64,000 bases of DNA, from positions 744,001 to 808,000 of the forward strand of contig NZ_CWKH01000002.1 in NCBI RefSeq assembly GCF_001245615.1. The letters are read 5' to 3'. The position numbers were made by a program, and so were the translations under genes. The stretch is from Mycolicibacterium neworleansense (GTDB taxonomy: Bacteria > Actinomycetota > Actinomycetes > Mycobacteriales > Mycobacteriaceae). The notes below the pieces were generated by a model. The model was not told where the DNA came from and did not search any database. It saw only the letters and a program-made list of their open reading frames with translations. This document shows positions 32,743-42,080 of the stretch, one piece after another (position 1 is the stretch's first letter; the number at the start of each line of letters is the position of its first letter).

Positions 32743-35700
32743 ATGCACAATCTTGCGATCTTCGGCAAACTCACCAGAGTCTGCGCGAAGCATGCGTGGT
32801 TGATCCTCGGAGCCTGGCTGGCCCTGGCCGGTGTGCTCAACCTGGCCATTCCCCAGCTCGAACGCACGGTGGCCGAACACTCCGCGCCGTTCACCCCGGA
32901 AAGCCCGACGACCGAGACCCTGCGGCAGATGTCCCGCGACTTCGGCGTCCCCGACACCACCGCCATCGGCAGCATCGTGGTGTCCAGCGACCGAGTCCTC
33001 GGTGACGCCGACAAGGCCTACTACCGCGATCTGGTGACCCGATTGGTGGCCGACCACGATGACGTCGCCTATGTGCTCGACACGTACGGCACGCCCGGCC
33101 TGGAGGGAATCGGGCTGAGCCCGGACGGAAAGGCCATCCACCTGATCGTCGCCACCACCGGCGACGTCGGCTCCACCCGGGCGCACCGGTCCACCGAGAA
33201 CGTCCGCGCCGCGGTCGAGGACCTACCCCGCCCATCGGGCGTCGACGTGAACTTCACCGGAGCCGCGCCGACCCTGTCGGATCTGTTCTCCGCGATCGAC
33301 ACCTCACTGGCCATCATCACGGTGGTCTCGGTGGTGCTGATCACGCTGCTTCTGCTGGCCGTCTACCGGTCCCTGATCACCTCGATGATTCCCCTTCTCA
33401 CCGTTGGTATTTCACTCGCGGTAGCTCGGCCGGTGATCTCGTGGCTGGGCGGCAACGAGCTACTCACGGTCTCGAACTTCACCATCGCGCTGGTGACCGC
33501 GATGGTGCTGGGAGCCGGCACCGACTACGGCATCTTCATGCTCGCCAACTACCACGAGGGCCGGCGCCGCGGGCTGGTGGTCGACGACGCAGTCGCCGGG
33601 TCCGGTGCACACACCGCGGGAATCATCATCGCCTCCGCGCTGACCATCGCCGGCGCCGGAATGGCCATGGTGTTCACCGAGATCGGGATGTTCCGCACCG
33701 CGGGGCCGCCGATCGCGCTGTCCATCGCGATCACCATGGCGGTCAGCCTGACCCTGACACCTGCCATCATGGCGCTGTGGGGCCGGCGCGGATACGCCGA
33801 ACCGCGGCCTCTCGACGAACGGCGCTGGCGCAAGCGCGGCGCGGCTATCATCCGCCGGGCGCCGGCCCTGGTCGCCGCGTCCCTGGCGTTCCTCATCGCC
33901 ATGAGCTCGGTGCTGTTCACCTTCGAACCGAACATCGACGAGAACGCCATGCAGCTGCGTGCCACCGACAGCAAGCGCGGCTACGAGGCCGTCTACCGGC
34001 ACTGGGGGGTCAACGAGGCGGCGCCGGAGTTCATCACGATCCGGGCGGACCACGACATGCGCAACACCAACGACCTGGCGGCGCTGGATCTGATCGCCAT
34101 GTCGATCGGCAACCTTCCCGAGGTCGCCTATGTCCGCTCGATCACCCGCCCTGAAGGAAAACCGCTGCCCGAGACGGCCATCGGCTCACAGACCGCGCAA
34201 GTCGGTGCCGGGCTCGAGGACGCGCACGACCGCGTCGAACAGGCCATACCGCAACTCAAACGTCTGGCCAGCGGCGTGACCCAATTGCACGACGGCTCCG
34301 CGGATGCGGCGGCCCGGCTGCCCGAACTGACCGACGGCGCCCGCTCCCTGGTCGAGTTGGCACGCAATCTCCTCGGGACCCTGGAATCCGCCGATCGGGT
34401 GGTGGACCGCCTCTCGGGCGGTTCATTGGATGTGGTGACCGCGGTGCACAGCATCTCCGCCGCCACCGACTCCCTCGACCAGGTGGTCAACGAAATCACC
34501 TCCGCACAAGAACGATTGGCCGCCCCCACCGCGGCATTGCACGCAGTGTTCGATCCGCTCACCGGCGCCGAGCCGTCGCCGGCCTGCGCAGCGGACAGCT
34601 CCTGCCTGCGCGCCAGGCAGGCCTTCGCCGACCTCAACGCAGCCACCGGCGGACGCGCGCTGCTGGCGGTCAACGGACTGACTCTCGCCGCGCCGCTCGT
34701 CCCGCAAGGCCCCGTGACAACCGCACTCGACGCGCTGCCCGACCTACGTGCCGGCGTCAAGAAACTACGGGCCATGCTCGATCAGCTCGGTACCCGCACC
34801 CCTGAGCAGACGCGTCAGGAACTGGGCCGGCTCCTGACCGGGATCAACGAACTCACAACAGGTCTGGGCCGTCTCACCGCGGGTCTGGGTCAGGTGAAGA
34901 CCGGCACCGACACGATGGTCACCCTGACCACCGAACTCAGTGCGGGCCTCGACCGCGCCTCGGATTTCCTGCATCGGATGTCGGCCGATACCAGCACCGG
35001 CGCCGGGCGGGGCTTCTACCTGCCCGCCGAAGGCCGGACCGACCGCCGCTTCACCGCAGGTGAGCAGCTGCTGATCTCCCCTGACGGACGCAGTGCCCGG
35101 ATGATGGTGGTCTGGGCGGTGAACCCCTACGGCGCCGAGGCGATGGGTGCGGTGCCCGACGTCATCGCCGCGGCCAACAATGCCGCGACCGGAACCGTCC
35201 TGGAGCACGCGCAGATCGAGTCGACCGGGCTGGCCTCGCTGTCCCAGCGTCACATCGACCAAACCTGGCGGGATTTCGCCCTTTTCGGTGTCGTGGCGGT
35301 GGTGGCAGTGCTGCTGGTGCTCGTCGTGATGCTGCGCAGCCTGGTGGCCCCGCTGCTGATGATCGCCGCGGTGGTGCTGTCCTTCGGGGCGGCGGCGGGG
35401 ATGTCCACCTTGATCTGGCAACACCTGATCGGCATCAGCCTGGACTGGTCGGTGTTCCCGGTGTCGTTCATGGCGCTGGTGGCGGTCGGCGCCGACTACA
35501 GCATGCTGTTCGCCGCACGCATCCGCGAGGAATCCCACAGTGGGGTGATCAGCGGCATCATCCGCGGATTCGGCAGCACCGGCAGCGTGATCACCACCGC
35601 CGGGGTGGTTTTCGCGATCACGATGTTCGCCCTGACGAGTGGGACCGTGCTCAACCTGGTGCAGATCGGATCGACGGTCGGCATCGGGCTGCTGCTCGAC

Positions 35701-35781
35701 ATCACCGTCGTGCGCACCTACCTGGTGCCTGCCGCGATGAGCCTGCTGGGCGAGCGCATGTGGTGGCCGGCCCGCGCGTAA
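32743..35781 (+). CDS. MmpL-family RND transporter under TetR control
   Basis: The 1012-residue RND transporter has two membrane halves and two large periplasmic domains. The proton-relay Asp-Tyr pairs are present in GAGTDYGIFMLANYHEG and AVGADYSMLFAARI. The ATG at 32743 is chosen because a -10 hexamer precedes it by 6 nt and the protein then opens MHNLAIFGKLTRVCAKHAW. There is no MmpS partner. The second periplasmic region (about 500-800) is long and helical, with many heptad-like stretches, like MmpL members that move lipids or siderophores. Cargo unknown; the adjacent TetR suggests an inducible role. Confidence 0.9.
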   Translation: MHNLAIFGKLTRVCAKHAWLILGAWLALAGVLNLAIPQLERTVAEHSAPFTPESPTTETLRQMSRDFGVPDTTAIGSIVVSSDRVLGDADKAYYRDLVTRLVADHDDVAYVLDTYGTPGLEGIGLSPDGKAIHLIVATTGDVGSTRAHRSTENVRAAVEDLPRPSGVDVNFTGAAPTLSDLFSAIDTSLAIITVVSVVLITLLLLAVYRSLITSMIPLLTVGISLAVARPVISWLGGNELLTVSNFTIALVTAMVLGAGTDYGIFMLANYHEGRRRGLVVDDAVAGSGAHTAGIIIASALTIAGAGMAMVFTEIGMFRTAGPPIALSIAITMAVSLTLTPAIMALWGRRGYAEPRPLDERRWRKRGAAIIRRAPALVAASLAFLIAMSSVLFTFEPNIDENAMQLRATDSKRGYEAVYRHWGVNEAAPEFITIRADHDMRNTNDLAALDLIAMSIGNLPEVAYVRSITRPEGKPLPETAIGSQTAQVGAGLEDAHDRVEQAIPQLKRLASGVTQLHDGSADAAARLPELTDGARSLVELARNLLGTLESADRVVDRLSGGSLDVVTAVHSISAATDSLDQVVNEITSAQERLAAPTAALHAVFDPLTGAEPSPACAADSSCLRARQAFADLNAATGGRALLAVNGLTLAAPLVPQGPVTTALDALPDLRAGVKKLRAMLDQLGTRTPEQTRQELGRLLTGINELTTGLGRLTAGLGQVKTGTDTMVTLTTELSAGLDRASDFLHRMSADTSTGAGRGFYLPAEGRTDRRFTAGEQLLISPDGRSARMMVVWAVNPYGAEAMGAVPDVIAAANNAATGTVLEHAQIESTGLASLSQRHIDQTWRDFALFGVVAVVAVLLVLVVMLRSLVAPLLMIAAVVLSFGAAAGMSTLIWQHLIGISLDWSVFPVSFMALVAVGADYSMLFAARIREESHSGVISGIIRGFGSTGSVITTAGVVFAITMFALTSGTVLNLVQIGSTVGIGLLLDITVVRTYLVPAAMSLLGERMWWPARA

Positions 35782-35799
35782 GACCTCGGGCCCCAACGC

Positions 35800-35836
35800 A
35801 AACGTGCACCCTCGTCGATGACGAGGGTGCACGTTT
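35800..35836. terminator. Bidirectional terminator between mmpL and pckG
   Basis: Arms AAACGTGCACCCTCGTC (35800-35816) and its complement (35820-35836) form a perfect 17-bp stem with a 3-nt GAT loop. It lies between convergent genes and ends in a T-run on both strands. Confidence 0.85.
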
Positions 35837-35851
35837 TGCTGGCGCGTGGCG

Positions 35852-35873
35852 GCGTGTCTACCGGCAGACACGC
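35852..35873. terminator. Second hairpin on the pckG side
   Basis: GCGTGTCT-N6-AGACACGC, an 8-bp stem, follows pckG by 24 nt on its strand. Its right arm merges with the 22-bp repeat at 35865-35886. Confidence 0.55.
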
Positions 35874-35886
35874 ACGCTCGCGGTGC
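35865..35886. repeat. 22-bp dispersed repeat, copy 2
   Basis: Identical to 1541-1562. Here it overlaps the right arm of a hairpin at the 3' end of pckG, again in a convergent gap. Confidence 0.6.
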
Positions 35887-35897
35887 TGGCTAGGCGC

Positions 35898-37724
35898 TCA
35901 GGACTCTTCGGCCAGGCGGTGCTTGAGGGCGTCGAACTCGTCCTTGATGCCGGTGGGCAGCTTCTCGCCGACGAACTCGAACCACTCTTCGATCAGCGGC
36001 AGCTCGGCCCGCCACTCCTCGGCGTTGACAGCCAGGGCCTCGTCGACGTCGGCCGGATCCACATCGAGCCCGGACAGGTCCAGGTCCGCCGCGGTCGGCA
36101 CGATGCCGATCGGGGTGCTCTTGCCGTCGGCCTTGTGCTCGATGCGCTCGATCGCCCACTTCAGCACGCGGCTGTTCTCGCCGAAGCCCGGCCACAGGAA
36201 GCGGCCGTCCTCGCCACGGCGGAACCAGTTGACGAAGAACACCGCCGGCAGCTTGGACTCGTCGGCGTTCTTGCCGATGTTGATCCAGTGCTGGAAGTAG
36301 TCGCCGACGTTGTAGCCCAGGAACGGCAGCATGGCCATCGGGTCGCGGCGCACGGTGCCGACCTTGCCCTCGGCGGCCGCGGTCTGCTCGGAACCGAGGG
36401 TGGCACCGATGAACACGCCGTGCTGCCAGTCGCGGGCCTGGGTCACCAGCGGGACCGTGGTCTTGCGGCGGCCACCGAACAGGATCGCCGAGATCGGCAC
36501 ACCCTGCGGGTCATCCCACTCCGGGGCCAGCGTCGGGCACTGCGAGATCGGGGTGCAGTAGCGCGAATTCGGGTGCGCCGCCTTGTCTTCCGACTCGCGG
36601 TACCAGTCGTGACCCTTCCAGTCGATCAGGTGGTCGGGGTCGCCCTCCAGGCCTTCCCACCACACGTCGTCGTCGTCGGTCTTGGCCACGTTGGTGAAGA
36701 CGGTGTTGCCCGCGGCGATGGTCTTCATCGCGTTCGGGTTGGAGTCCCAGTTGGTGCCCGGCGCGACGCCGAAGAAACCGAACTCGGGGTTGACGGCGTA
36801 GAGGCGGCCGTCCTTGCCGAACCGCATCCAGGCGATGTCGTCACCGACAGTCTCGGCACGCCAGCCCGGGATGGTGGGCTGCAGCATCGCGAGGTTGGTC
36901 TTACCGCAGGCCGACGGGAACGCCGCGGCGATGAAGTAGGACTTGTTCTCCGGGGAGATCAGCTTGACGATCAGCATGTGCTCGGCGAGCCAACCCTCGT
37001 CGTGGGCCATCGCCGAGGCGATGCGCAGCGAGTAGCACTTCTTGCCCAGCAGCGCGTTGCCGCCGTAGCCGGAGCCGAAGCTCCAGATCTCGCGGGTCTC
37101 CGGGAAGTGGGTGATGTACTTGGTGTCGTTGCACGGCCACGGGACGTCCTTCTGCCCGGGCTCAAGCGGCGCGCCGATCGAGTGCAGCGCCTTGACGAAG
37201 AAGCCGTCGTCGCCGATCTTGTCGAGTGCGGCCTGACCCATCCGGGTCATCGTGCGCATCGAGACCACGACGTACTCGGAGTCGGTGATCTCCACACCCA
37301 GCTTGGGATCCTCGGCATCCAGCGGACCCATGCAGAAGGGCACGACCCACATGGTGCGGCCGCGCATCGAGCCGCGGTACAGGTCGGTCATGATCCCGCG
37401 CATCTTGGCGGGTTCCATCCAGTTGTTGGTGGGGCCGGCGTCGATCTCGCGCTCGGAGCAGATGAAGGTGCGCGATTCCACCCGCGCGACGTCCGAGGGA
37501 TCCGAGAGCGCCAGGTACGAGTTCGGCTGCTTCTCGTCGTTGAGCTTCTGGAAGGTGCCCTGCTCGACCAGGTGGGCGGCCAGGCGGTCGTACTCCTCGG
37601 CGGACCCGTCGGCGAAGACCACGCGGTCGGGTTGGGTCAGTTCTGCGACCTCCTGGACCCAGGCGAGCAGACCCTGATGTTTCGTCGGTGCGGTGTCCAG
37701 ACCCGGAATGGTCGCTGAGGTCAT
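35898..37724 (-). CDS. pckG: Phosphoenolpyruvate carboxykinase, GTP type
   Basis: The 608-residue enzyme has the GTP-PEPCK P-loop with active-site cysteine ([12 protein letters not shown]), the PEP/metal region [15 protein letters not shown] and the [11 protein letters not shown] guanine-site motif. It converts oxaloacetate and GTP to phosphoenolpyruvate, the entry step of gluconeogenesis, needed on fatty acid or propionate carbon. ATG 37724 is preceded by AGGAG at 8 nt. A CTACCC/GGGTAG inverted repeat lies in the upstream gap. It corresponds to M. tuberculosis Rv0211. Confidence 0.97.
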   Translation of the reverse strand: MTSATIPGLDTAPTKHQGLLAWVQEVAELTQPDRVVFADGSAEEYDRLAAHLVEQGTFQKLNDEKQPNSYLALSDPSDVARVESRTFICSEREIDAGPTNNWMEPAKMRGIMTDLYRGSMRGRTMWVVPFCMGPLDAEDPKLGVEITDSEYVVVSMRTMTRMGQAALDKIGDDGFFVKALHSIGAPLEPGQKDVPWPCNDTKYITHFPETREIWSFGSGYGGNALLGKKCYSLRIASAMAHDEGWLAEHMLIVKLISPENKSYFIAAAFPSACGKTNLAMLQPTIPGWRAETVGDDIAWMRFGKDGRLYAVNPEFGFFGVAPGTNWDSNPNAMKTIAAGNTVFTNVAKTDDDDVWWEGLEGDPDHLIDWKGHDWYRESEDKAAHPNSRYCTPISQCPTLAPEWDDPQGVPISAILFGGRRKTTVPLVTQARDWQHGVFIGATLGSEQTAAAEGKVGTVRRDPMAMLPFLGYNVGDYFQHWINIGKNADESKLPAVFFVNWFRRGEDGRFLWPGFGENSRVLKWAIERIEHKADGKSTPIGIVPTAADLDLSGLDVDPADVDEALAVNAEEWRAELPLIEEWFEFVGEKLPTGIKDEFDALKHRLAEES

Positions 37725-37780
37725 CAAAATTCTCCTGCGTAGGTTTGTGGAACCCAAGCCACGTCACGACGCGGTTACGG

Positions 37781-37795
37781 CTACCCCTTGGGTAG
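37781..37795. promoter_or_regulatory. Inverted repeat upstream of pckG
   Basis: CTACCC-CTT-GGGTAG lies 57 nt before the pckG ATG, in its 157-nt control region. It is a candidate operator; no known family consensus fits with certainty. Confidence 0.4.
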
Positions 37796-37881
37796 AGGTT
37801 AACGCGGGTCACATACCCACGGTGAACCAGTGGTATGTCCGATCACTCACAGGAACGATTCAGATCGACGTTATCAGCTGG

Positions 37882-39372
37882 TTACTCGTCAGTAGCATCG
37901 CTGTTGCCGTACAGATCGGCCCGGACGGCGTTCAGCGCCCGCTGTAACGGCGGGATCCGCCGGTCCCGCTGAGCCGCCGCCCGCGCGGTCGCGATGGCAT
38001 GCTCCCGCAGCTCGGCGTCCATGGCGGCGGTCTTCTCGGCCGCCACGGCCGCCTCGGCTTCCGCACGGGCCGCCAGCTCGCTGGTGAGTGCGGTCTCCGC
38101 GGCCAGCACCCGCGTCGCGACCAGCTCCTCGACCGCCGAACGCAGCGTGGTGGTGATCTCCCCGACCCAGCGGTCCAGTACCGCCCGGTCGTGCAACAAG
38201 CCGCGGGTGCCGACCACCCAGACCGCCAGCAGCAGACCCACCACCGCACCGACCACCAGGCCGGCCACGGCCAGGCGCGGAGCCGCGCCGGCCAACACCC
38301 TGCTGACCGCCACGGCTACACCCAGCCCGAAGCCTGCGCCCAGAACCAGCATCAGCCGGGTCTCGGGGGTCCGCGACTTCAGCCGCGGTGAGGGCAGGTC
38401 GGGCACCTGCGCCGGGGCCGGCGACTCAGGCGAGGACAGCTCGAGTTCGGCGGCGACACCGCGCAGGTGTGCGGTGACACCCTCGTCGACCTCGCCGACG
38501 ACCTCGTGCGCGCGGTGCCGGGCGTACTCCTCGAACGTCTCGATCCGGCGCCGGCCGATGCCCGCGACATCCTCCTGCAGTTCGGTGCGCACCGAGTTGG
38601 ACCGGTTGCGGGCGAAGTAGCCGAGTTGGACCCTGGCCTGCTGCATCTGGCTGCGCAACGCGATGCTGCGCTCGGTGCGGGTCAGCCTGCGGGCCCTGGC
38701 CACCTCGGCGCGACGCTCTTTCAACACGTCCACCCGCGCCTGCCGGTCGGCACCGGACCCGTCGGCCTCATACCGCAGGATGACCGCTTCCAGGCGAGTT
38801 TCCCAGGCGCGCAACCTGTTCCGGCGCGTCACCTCGGGGTCGGCCAGCCGGCCGGTGAGCAGTTCGACAAGCTCGTCGAGCTGCGGCTCACCGAGATCGG
38901 GTGCAGCCGCCACCCCGACCCACGGCATGCGCGCATAGCGCTCGTCGCGCTCGCTCAGGATCGCCGCATCAGCGTCGCGGACCTCCCGCCAGTCGCGGTA
39001 CGCATCGATCTTCGACACCACGCCGACCACCAGATCGGTGTACCGCGACGCCAAATCGACCAGGGCACAATCTGATTCAGTGAGCGGAGCCGCAGCAGAA
39101 ACCACGAACACCACCGCCGCCGGCGCCTCCCCGGCAACCAACTCGGTGGATTCCACGAAGGTGATGTGCGGCATCCGCTCCCGCAACGCCGCCATCACGC
39201 TCGTCGACCCGGCCAGCCACGGCCCCGCTACCAGCACCGCGTCGCGGGTTTCGACCCCCGGCGAGTTCAGGCCCGCATCGATCGCGGCCACCACGGCGTC
39301 GGCGGCGGCGATCTGTTCTTCCCGCGACCTCGCGCTCACCGCATCATCCGGAGGTGTCTCCACGTCGGTCAT
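37882..39372 (-). CDS. Dynamin-like GTPase-fold protein with degenerate P-loop (Rv0210-like)
   Basis: The 496-residue protein has a GTPase-like domain (about 20-180) with VAGPWLAGSTS where GxxxxGKS is expected, so the P-loop lysine is missing; SKIDAY may be the G4 site. A long helical stalk (about 190-320) is followed by two adjacent hydrophobic segments (about 340-390) and a C-terminal coiled coil (about 400-496). This is the layout of bacterial dynamin-like proteins with a membrane paddle. It starts overlapping its partner's stop (ATGA). Nucleotide turnover may be lost; membrane scaffolding is the likely role. Confidence 0.8.
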   Translation of the reverse strand: MTDVETPPDDAVSARSREEQIAAADAVVAAIDAGLNSPGVETRDAVLVAGPWLAGSTSVMAALRERMPHITFVESTELVAGEAPAAVVFVVSAAAPLTESDCALVDLASRYTDLVVGVVSKIDAYRDWREVRDADAAILSERDERYARMPWVGVAAAPDLGEPQLDELVELLTGRLADPEVTRRNRLRAWETRLEAVILRYEADGSGADRQARVDVLKERRAEVARARRLTRTERSIALRSQMQQARVQLGYFARNRSNSVRTELQEDVAGIGRRRIETFEEYARHRAHEVVGEVDEGVTAHLRGVAAELELSSPESPAPAQVPDLPSPRLKSRTPETRLMLVLGAGFGLGVAVAVSRVLAGAAPRLAVAGLVVGAVVGLLLAVWVVGTRGLLHDRAVLDRWVGEITTTLRSAVEELVATRVLAAETALTSELAARAEAEAAVAAEKTAAMDAELREHAIATARAAAQRDRRIPPLQRALNAVRADLYGNSDATDE

Positions 39373-40373
39373 CGTCGCCTCCCCGCCGCACCCAGCAGCC
39401 GCAGCGACCCTCGCACGATGTCGTCACCGCAGCTGCGGTGCAGGGCGTTCACCGGACCGTCGCGGTAGCACCGCCAGCGCCGCGCGCGACACAGATGGGC
39501 ATCGCGGTCGTCACCGGGATCAACGGCCAGGCCTTCGCCCTGCACCACTTCGACGGCCGCGGCCATCACCGCGAGCACCGTGTCATCGGCAGCCAGGAAA
39601 CGTCCCACCGCACCGCCGCCGACCGCGCGCAGCTCGGCAAGCGCCCTTCTCACCCGCCGGTAGCGGGCTCCGGCCGCCGCAGCAGCCACTGCCGCCGCCA
39701 CCCGGTCGACCTCGCTGAGCCGTCGCAGCAGACCCGGCAAGGCCTCGGCGGCCACACCTGCGCTCAACGCCAGGGTGGTGTGCGCGATCCCGAACCGGTC
39801 GAGCTGTTCGAGCAGCTCAGCGCGCACCGCGGGCCGCACCCGGTGCGGGCCGGCCACGAAGGCGTCCGCCGAAGTCAGATCGGCCGGCTCGCCGGCCAGC
39901 AGCCGCAGCGCGTCCAGCAGATGCGGCGGAAGTGCGGGGGTCGACGCCAGCAGGGCCACCATCGGCACGACCGGCACTGCGGCCAGGTGCTGCAGGCCCC
40001 GGGCCCTGCGGTGGGCGGTCGCGATCGGCCCGCCCGGACCGGAGCCGGCCAGATCCGCCTTGTTGAGCACCACCACCACCGACCGGCCAGACCGGGTCAG
40101 TTCCGCCAGCAGAGCCTGGTCCTCAGGCTTGAGGACCTCGGCGATCACCAGCACCGTCACTTCACCGGCCTCGGCGATCTCAAGGCCCACACCGGCCAGG
40201 GCGGAGCTCACCGTGCTCACGCCGACACCGCGCCGCCCGCGCACGTCGATACGAAGGGGAGCCGATACCCGCGCACTGATCGCCGCCAACCGCGCATCGC
40301 CGTCACGGTCGGCAAAGCGTGAGAGCTCGTCTGCGAAAATCTGGCAGCCTTCCCTGCGTCGTGACGGGCGCAA
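39369..40373 (-). CDS. Partner GTPase-like protein with altered P-loop (Rv0209-like)
   Basis: About 334 residues. The domain starts with RIDVRGRRGVGVST, a P-loop with Val in place of the essential Lys, and has an intact NKADL guanine-specificity motif. The start is uncertain: no ATG or GTG lies in frame between trmB's antisense region and the P-loop. I place it at TTG 40373, but other TTG/CTG codons up to about 40440 are possible. It overlaps the Rv0210-like gene by 4 nt, so the two probably act as a heteromeric pair at the membrane. Confidence 0.7.
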   Translation of the reverse strand: MRPSRRREGCQIFADELSRFADRDGDARLAAISARVSAPLRIDVRGRRGVGVSTVSSALAGVGLEIAEAGEVTVLVIAEVLKPEDQALLAELTRSGRSVVVVLNKADLAGSGPGGPIATAHRRARGLQHLAAVPVVPMVALLASTPALPPHLLDALRLLAGEPADLTSADAFVAGPHRVRPAVRAELLEQLDRFGIAHTTLALSAGVAAEALPGLLRRLSEVDRVAAAVAAAAAGARYRRVRRALAELRAVGGGAVGRFLAADDTVLAVMAAAVEVVQGEGLAVDPGDDRDAHLCRARRWRCYRDGPVNALHRSCGDDIVRGSLRLLGAAGRRR

Positions 40374-40515
40374 CCCCGGTGCCCACGAAAAATCGTGACA
40401 CGGCCCCGGCGGACTCGCGAACAGAGGTTTAAGTCCTAACAGCTTGAGGCAACTGTTGGGTATCAATCTGTACCACGATGCGGGCACAACGCCGGAGATA
40501 AGAGACCATGGACGG

Positions 40516-41295
40516 ATGCACCCGTCCAGGTCCGATCTCGGTGGGCCGGCGCCGGCAGATGAAGTGGCCGACGTGCCGCCCGCCCAGCCGCACCGGTTTC
40601 CCCGGGTGACCAGCTTTCGCACCCGGCGGTCCACGCTGTCACCGGCCCAGCAACAAACCTGGGACCGGCTGTGGCCCGAGCTGGGCATGCAGGCCCGTGA
40701 CGAGGACTCCAATCCCGTCGTCGGCCTCGACACCGCGGCGTGGTTCGGCCGCTCGGCCCCGCTGATCCTGGAGATCGGCTCGGGAACCGGCACCTCCACG
40801 CTTGCCATGGCCCAGGCCGAACCCGATCTCGACGTGATCGCCGTGGAGGTCTACCGCAAGGGGCTGGCCCAACTGCTCAGCGCCATCGACCGCACTGCCG
40901 AGACCGGATCGCCGGTCACCAACATCCGCATGGTCCGCGGCGACGGCGTCGACGTGCTGGAGCACATGTTCGGCCACGAGACCCTGACCGGCGTGCGGGT
41001 GTTCTTCCCGGATCCCTGGCCCAAGGCCCGCCACCACAAGCGTCGCCTGCTGCAGCCGGCCACGGTCGCCCTGATCGCCGACCGCCTGCGGCCCGGCGGA
41101 ATCCTGCACGCGGCCACCGACCACGCCGGGTATGCCGAGCACATCGCCGAGGTCGGTGACGCCGAGCCGCTGTTGCGCCGGGTCGAGCCGGGTGCGCAGT
41201 TGCCGATCTCGGTCGAGCGACCGGTCACCAAATACGAGCGCAAGGCGCTGGCCGGACCCGACGTCACCGAGCTGGTCTGGGAGAAACGGCCATGA
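40516..41295 (+). CDS. trmB: tRNA (guanine-N7-)-methyltransferase
   Basis: The 259-residue SAM-dependent enzyme has the nucleotide motif ILEIGSGTGTSTLAMA and the TrmB signature FFPDPWPKARHHKRRL. It methylates G46 in the tRNA variable loop. The ATG at 40516 gives a length close to M. tuberculosis Rv0208c (263 residues); a longer open frame starts at 40444 but has no better RBS. It overlaps the NYN gene by 4 nt and is divergent from the GTPase-like pair. Confidence 0.93.
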   Translation: MHPSRSDLGGPAPADEVADVPPAQPHRFPRVTSFRTRRSTLSPAQQQTWDRLWPELGMQARDEDSNPVVGLDTAAWFGRSAPLILEIGSGTGTSTLAMAQAEPDLDVIAVEVYRKGLAQLLSAIDRTAETGSPVTNIRMVRGDGVDVLEHMFGHETLTGVRVFFPDPWPKARHHKRRLLQPATVALIADRLRPGGILHAATDHAGYAEHIAEVGDAEPLLRRVEPGAQLPISVERPVTKYERKALAGPDVTELVWEKRP

Positions 41296-42008
41296 GTGTG
41301 ACCGAGGACATGCAGGACGAGACCACGCAGGTCAGCGCCGGTTCCGGCGCAGTGGCCGAAACGCCGGTCGGGACGCCTGCCCGCCGCGTGTTGCTCGTGT
41401 GGGACGCCCCCAATCTGGACATGGGACTGGGCGCGATCCTGGGCGGACGCCCGACCGCCGCGCACCGTCCACGGTTCGACGCGCTGGGCCGCTGGCTGCT
41501 GGCGTACACGTCGGATCTGGTCGCTGAGGCCGGCGACGACGCCGACGTCTCGCTGGAGCCGGAAGCCACCGTCTTCACCAACATCGCCCCTGGTAGCGCG
41601 GATGTGGTGCGTCCATGGGTGGAAGCGTTGCGTAACGTGGGTTTCGCCGTCTTCGCCAAGCCGAAGGTCGACGAGGACAGCGATGTCGACAGCGACATGC
41701 TCGAGCACATCGCACTGCGTCGCAGCGAAGGGCTGGCGGCAGTTCTGGTGGCGTCTGCAGACGGGCAGGCGTTCCGGCAACCGCTGGAAGAAATCGCCCG
41801 TGAGGGCACCCCAGTGCAGGTGCTTGGATTTCGCGAACATGCGAGCTGGGCGTTAGCGTCGGATACCTTGGAGTTTGTCGATCTGGAGGACATTCCCGGT
41901 GTTTTCCGGGAACCGCTGCCACGGATCGGACTGGACTCGCTGCCCGAGCAGGGAGCATGGCTGCAGCCGTTCCGGCCGCTGTCATCGCTGCTGACCGCAC
42001 GTGTGTAA
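41292..42008 (+). CDS. NYN-domain (PIN-like) protein, Rv0207c-like
   Basis: The 238-residue protein has the NYN-domain opening RVLLVWDAPNLDMGLGA, an acidic DEDSDVDSDM stretch and VLVASADGQAFR, which give the aspartates of a PIN-like nuclease site. The domain spans about 35-185. It is coupled to trmB (ATGA) and followed by mmpL3, the same order as Rv0208c-Rv0206c. RNA cleavage or processing is the family expectation; no target is known. Confidence 0.85.
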   Translation: MSVTEDMQDETTQVSAGSGAVAETPVGTPARRVLLVWDAPNLDMGLGAILGGRPTAAHRPRFDALGRWLLAYTSDLVAEAGDDADVSLEPEATVFTNIAPGSADVVRPWVEALRNVGFAVFAKPKVDEDSDVDSDMLEHIALRRSEGLAAVLVASADGQAFRQPLEEIAREGTPVQVLGFREHASWALASDTLEFVDLEDIPGVFREPLPRIGLDSLPEQGAWLQPFRPLSSLLTARV

Positions 42009-42080
42009 CAACTGAAGACTCAGTCTAAGCGCGGGTCACCACAAGTTTTAGAGCGAAGTATCAAAGCGTTAGGAGCCTAA

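Noticed and set aside
35760..37718. 652-codon open frame on the + strand
   Set aside because: Antisense to pckG and running through the terminator of the upstream mmpL gene.
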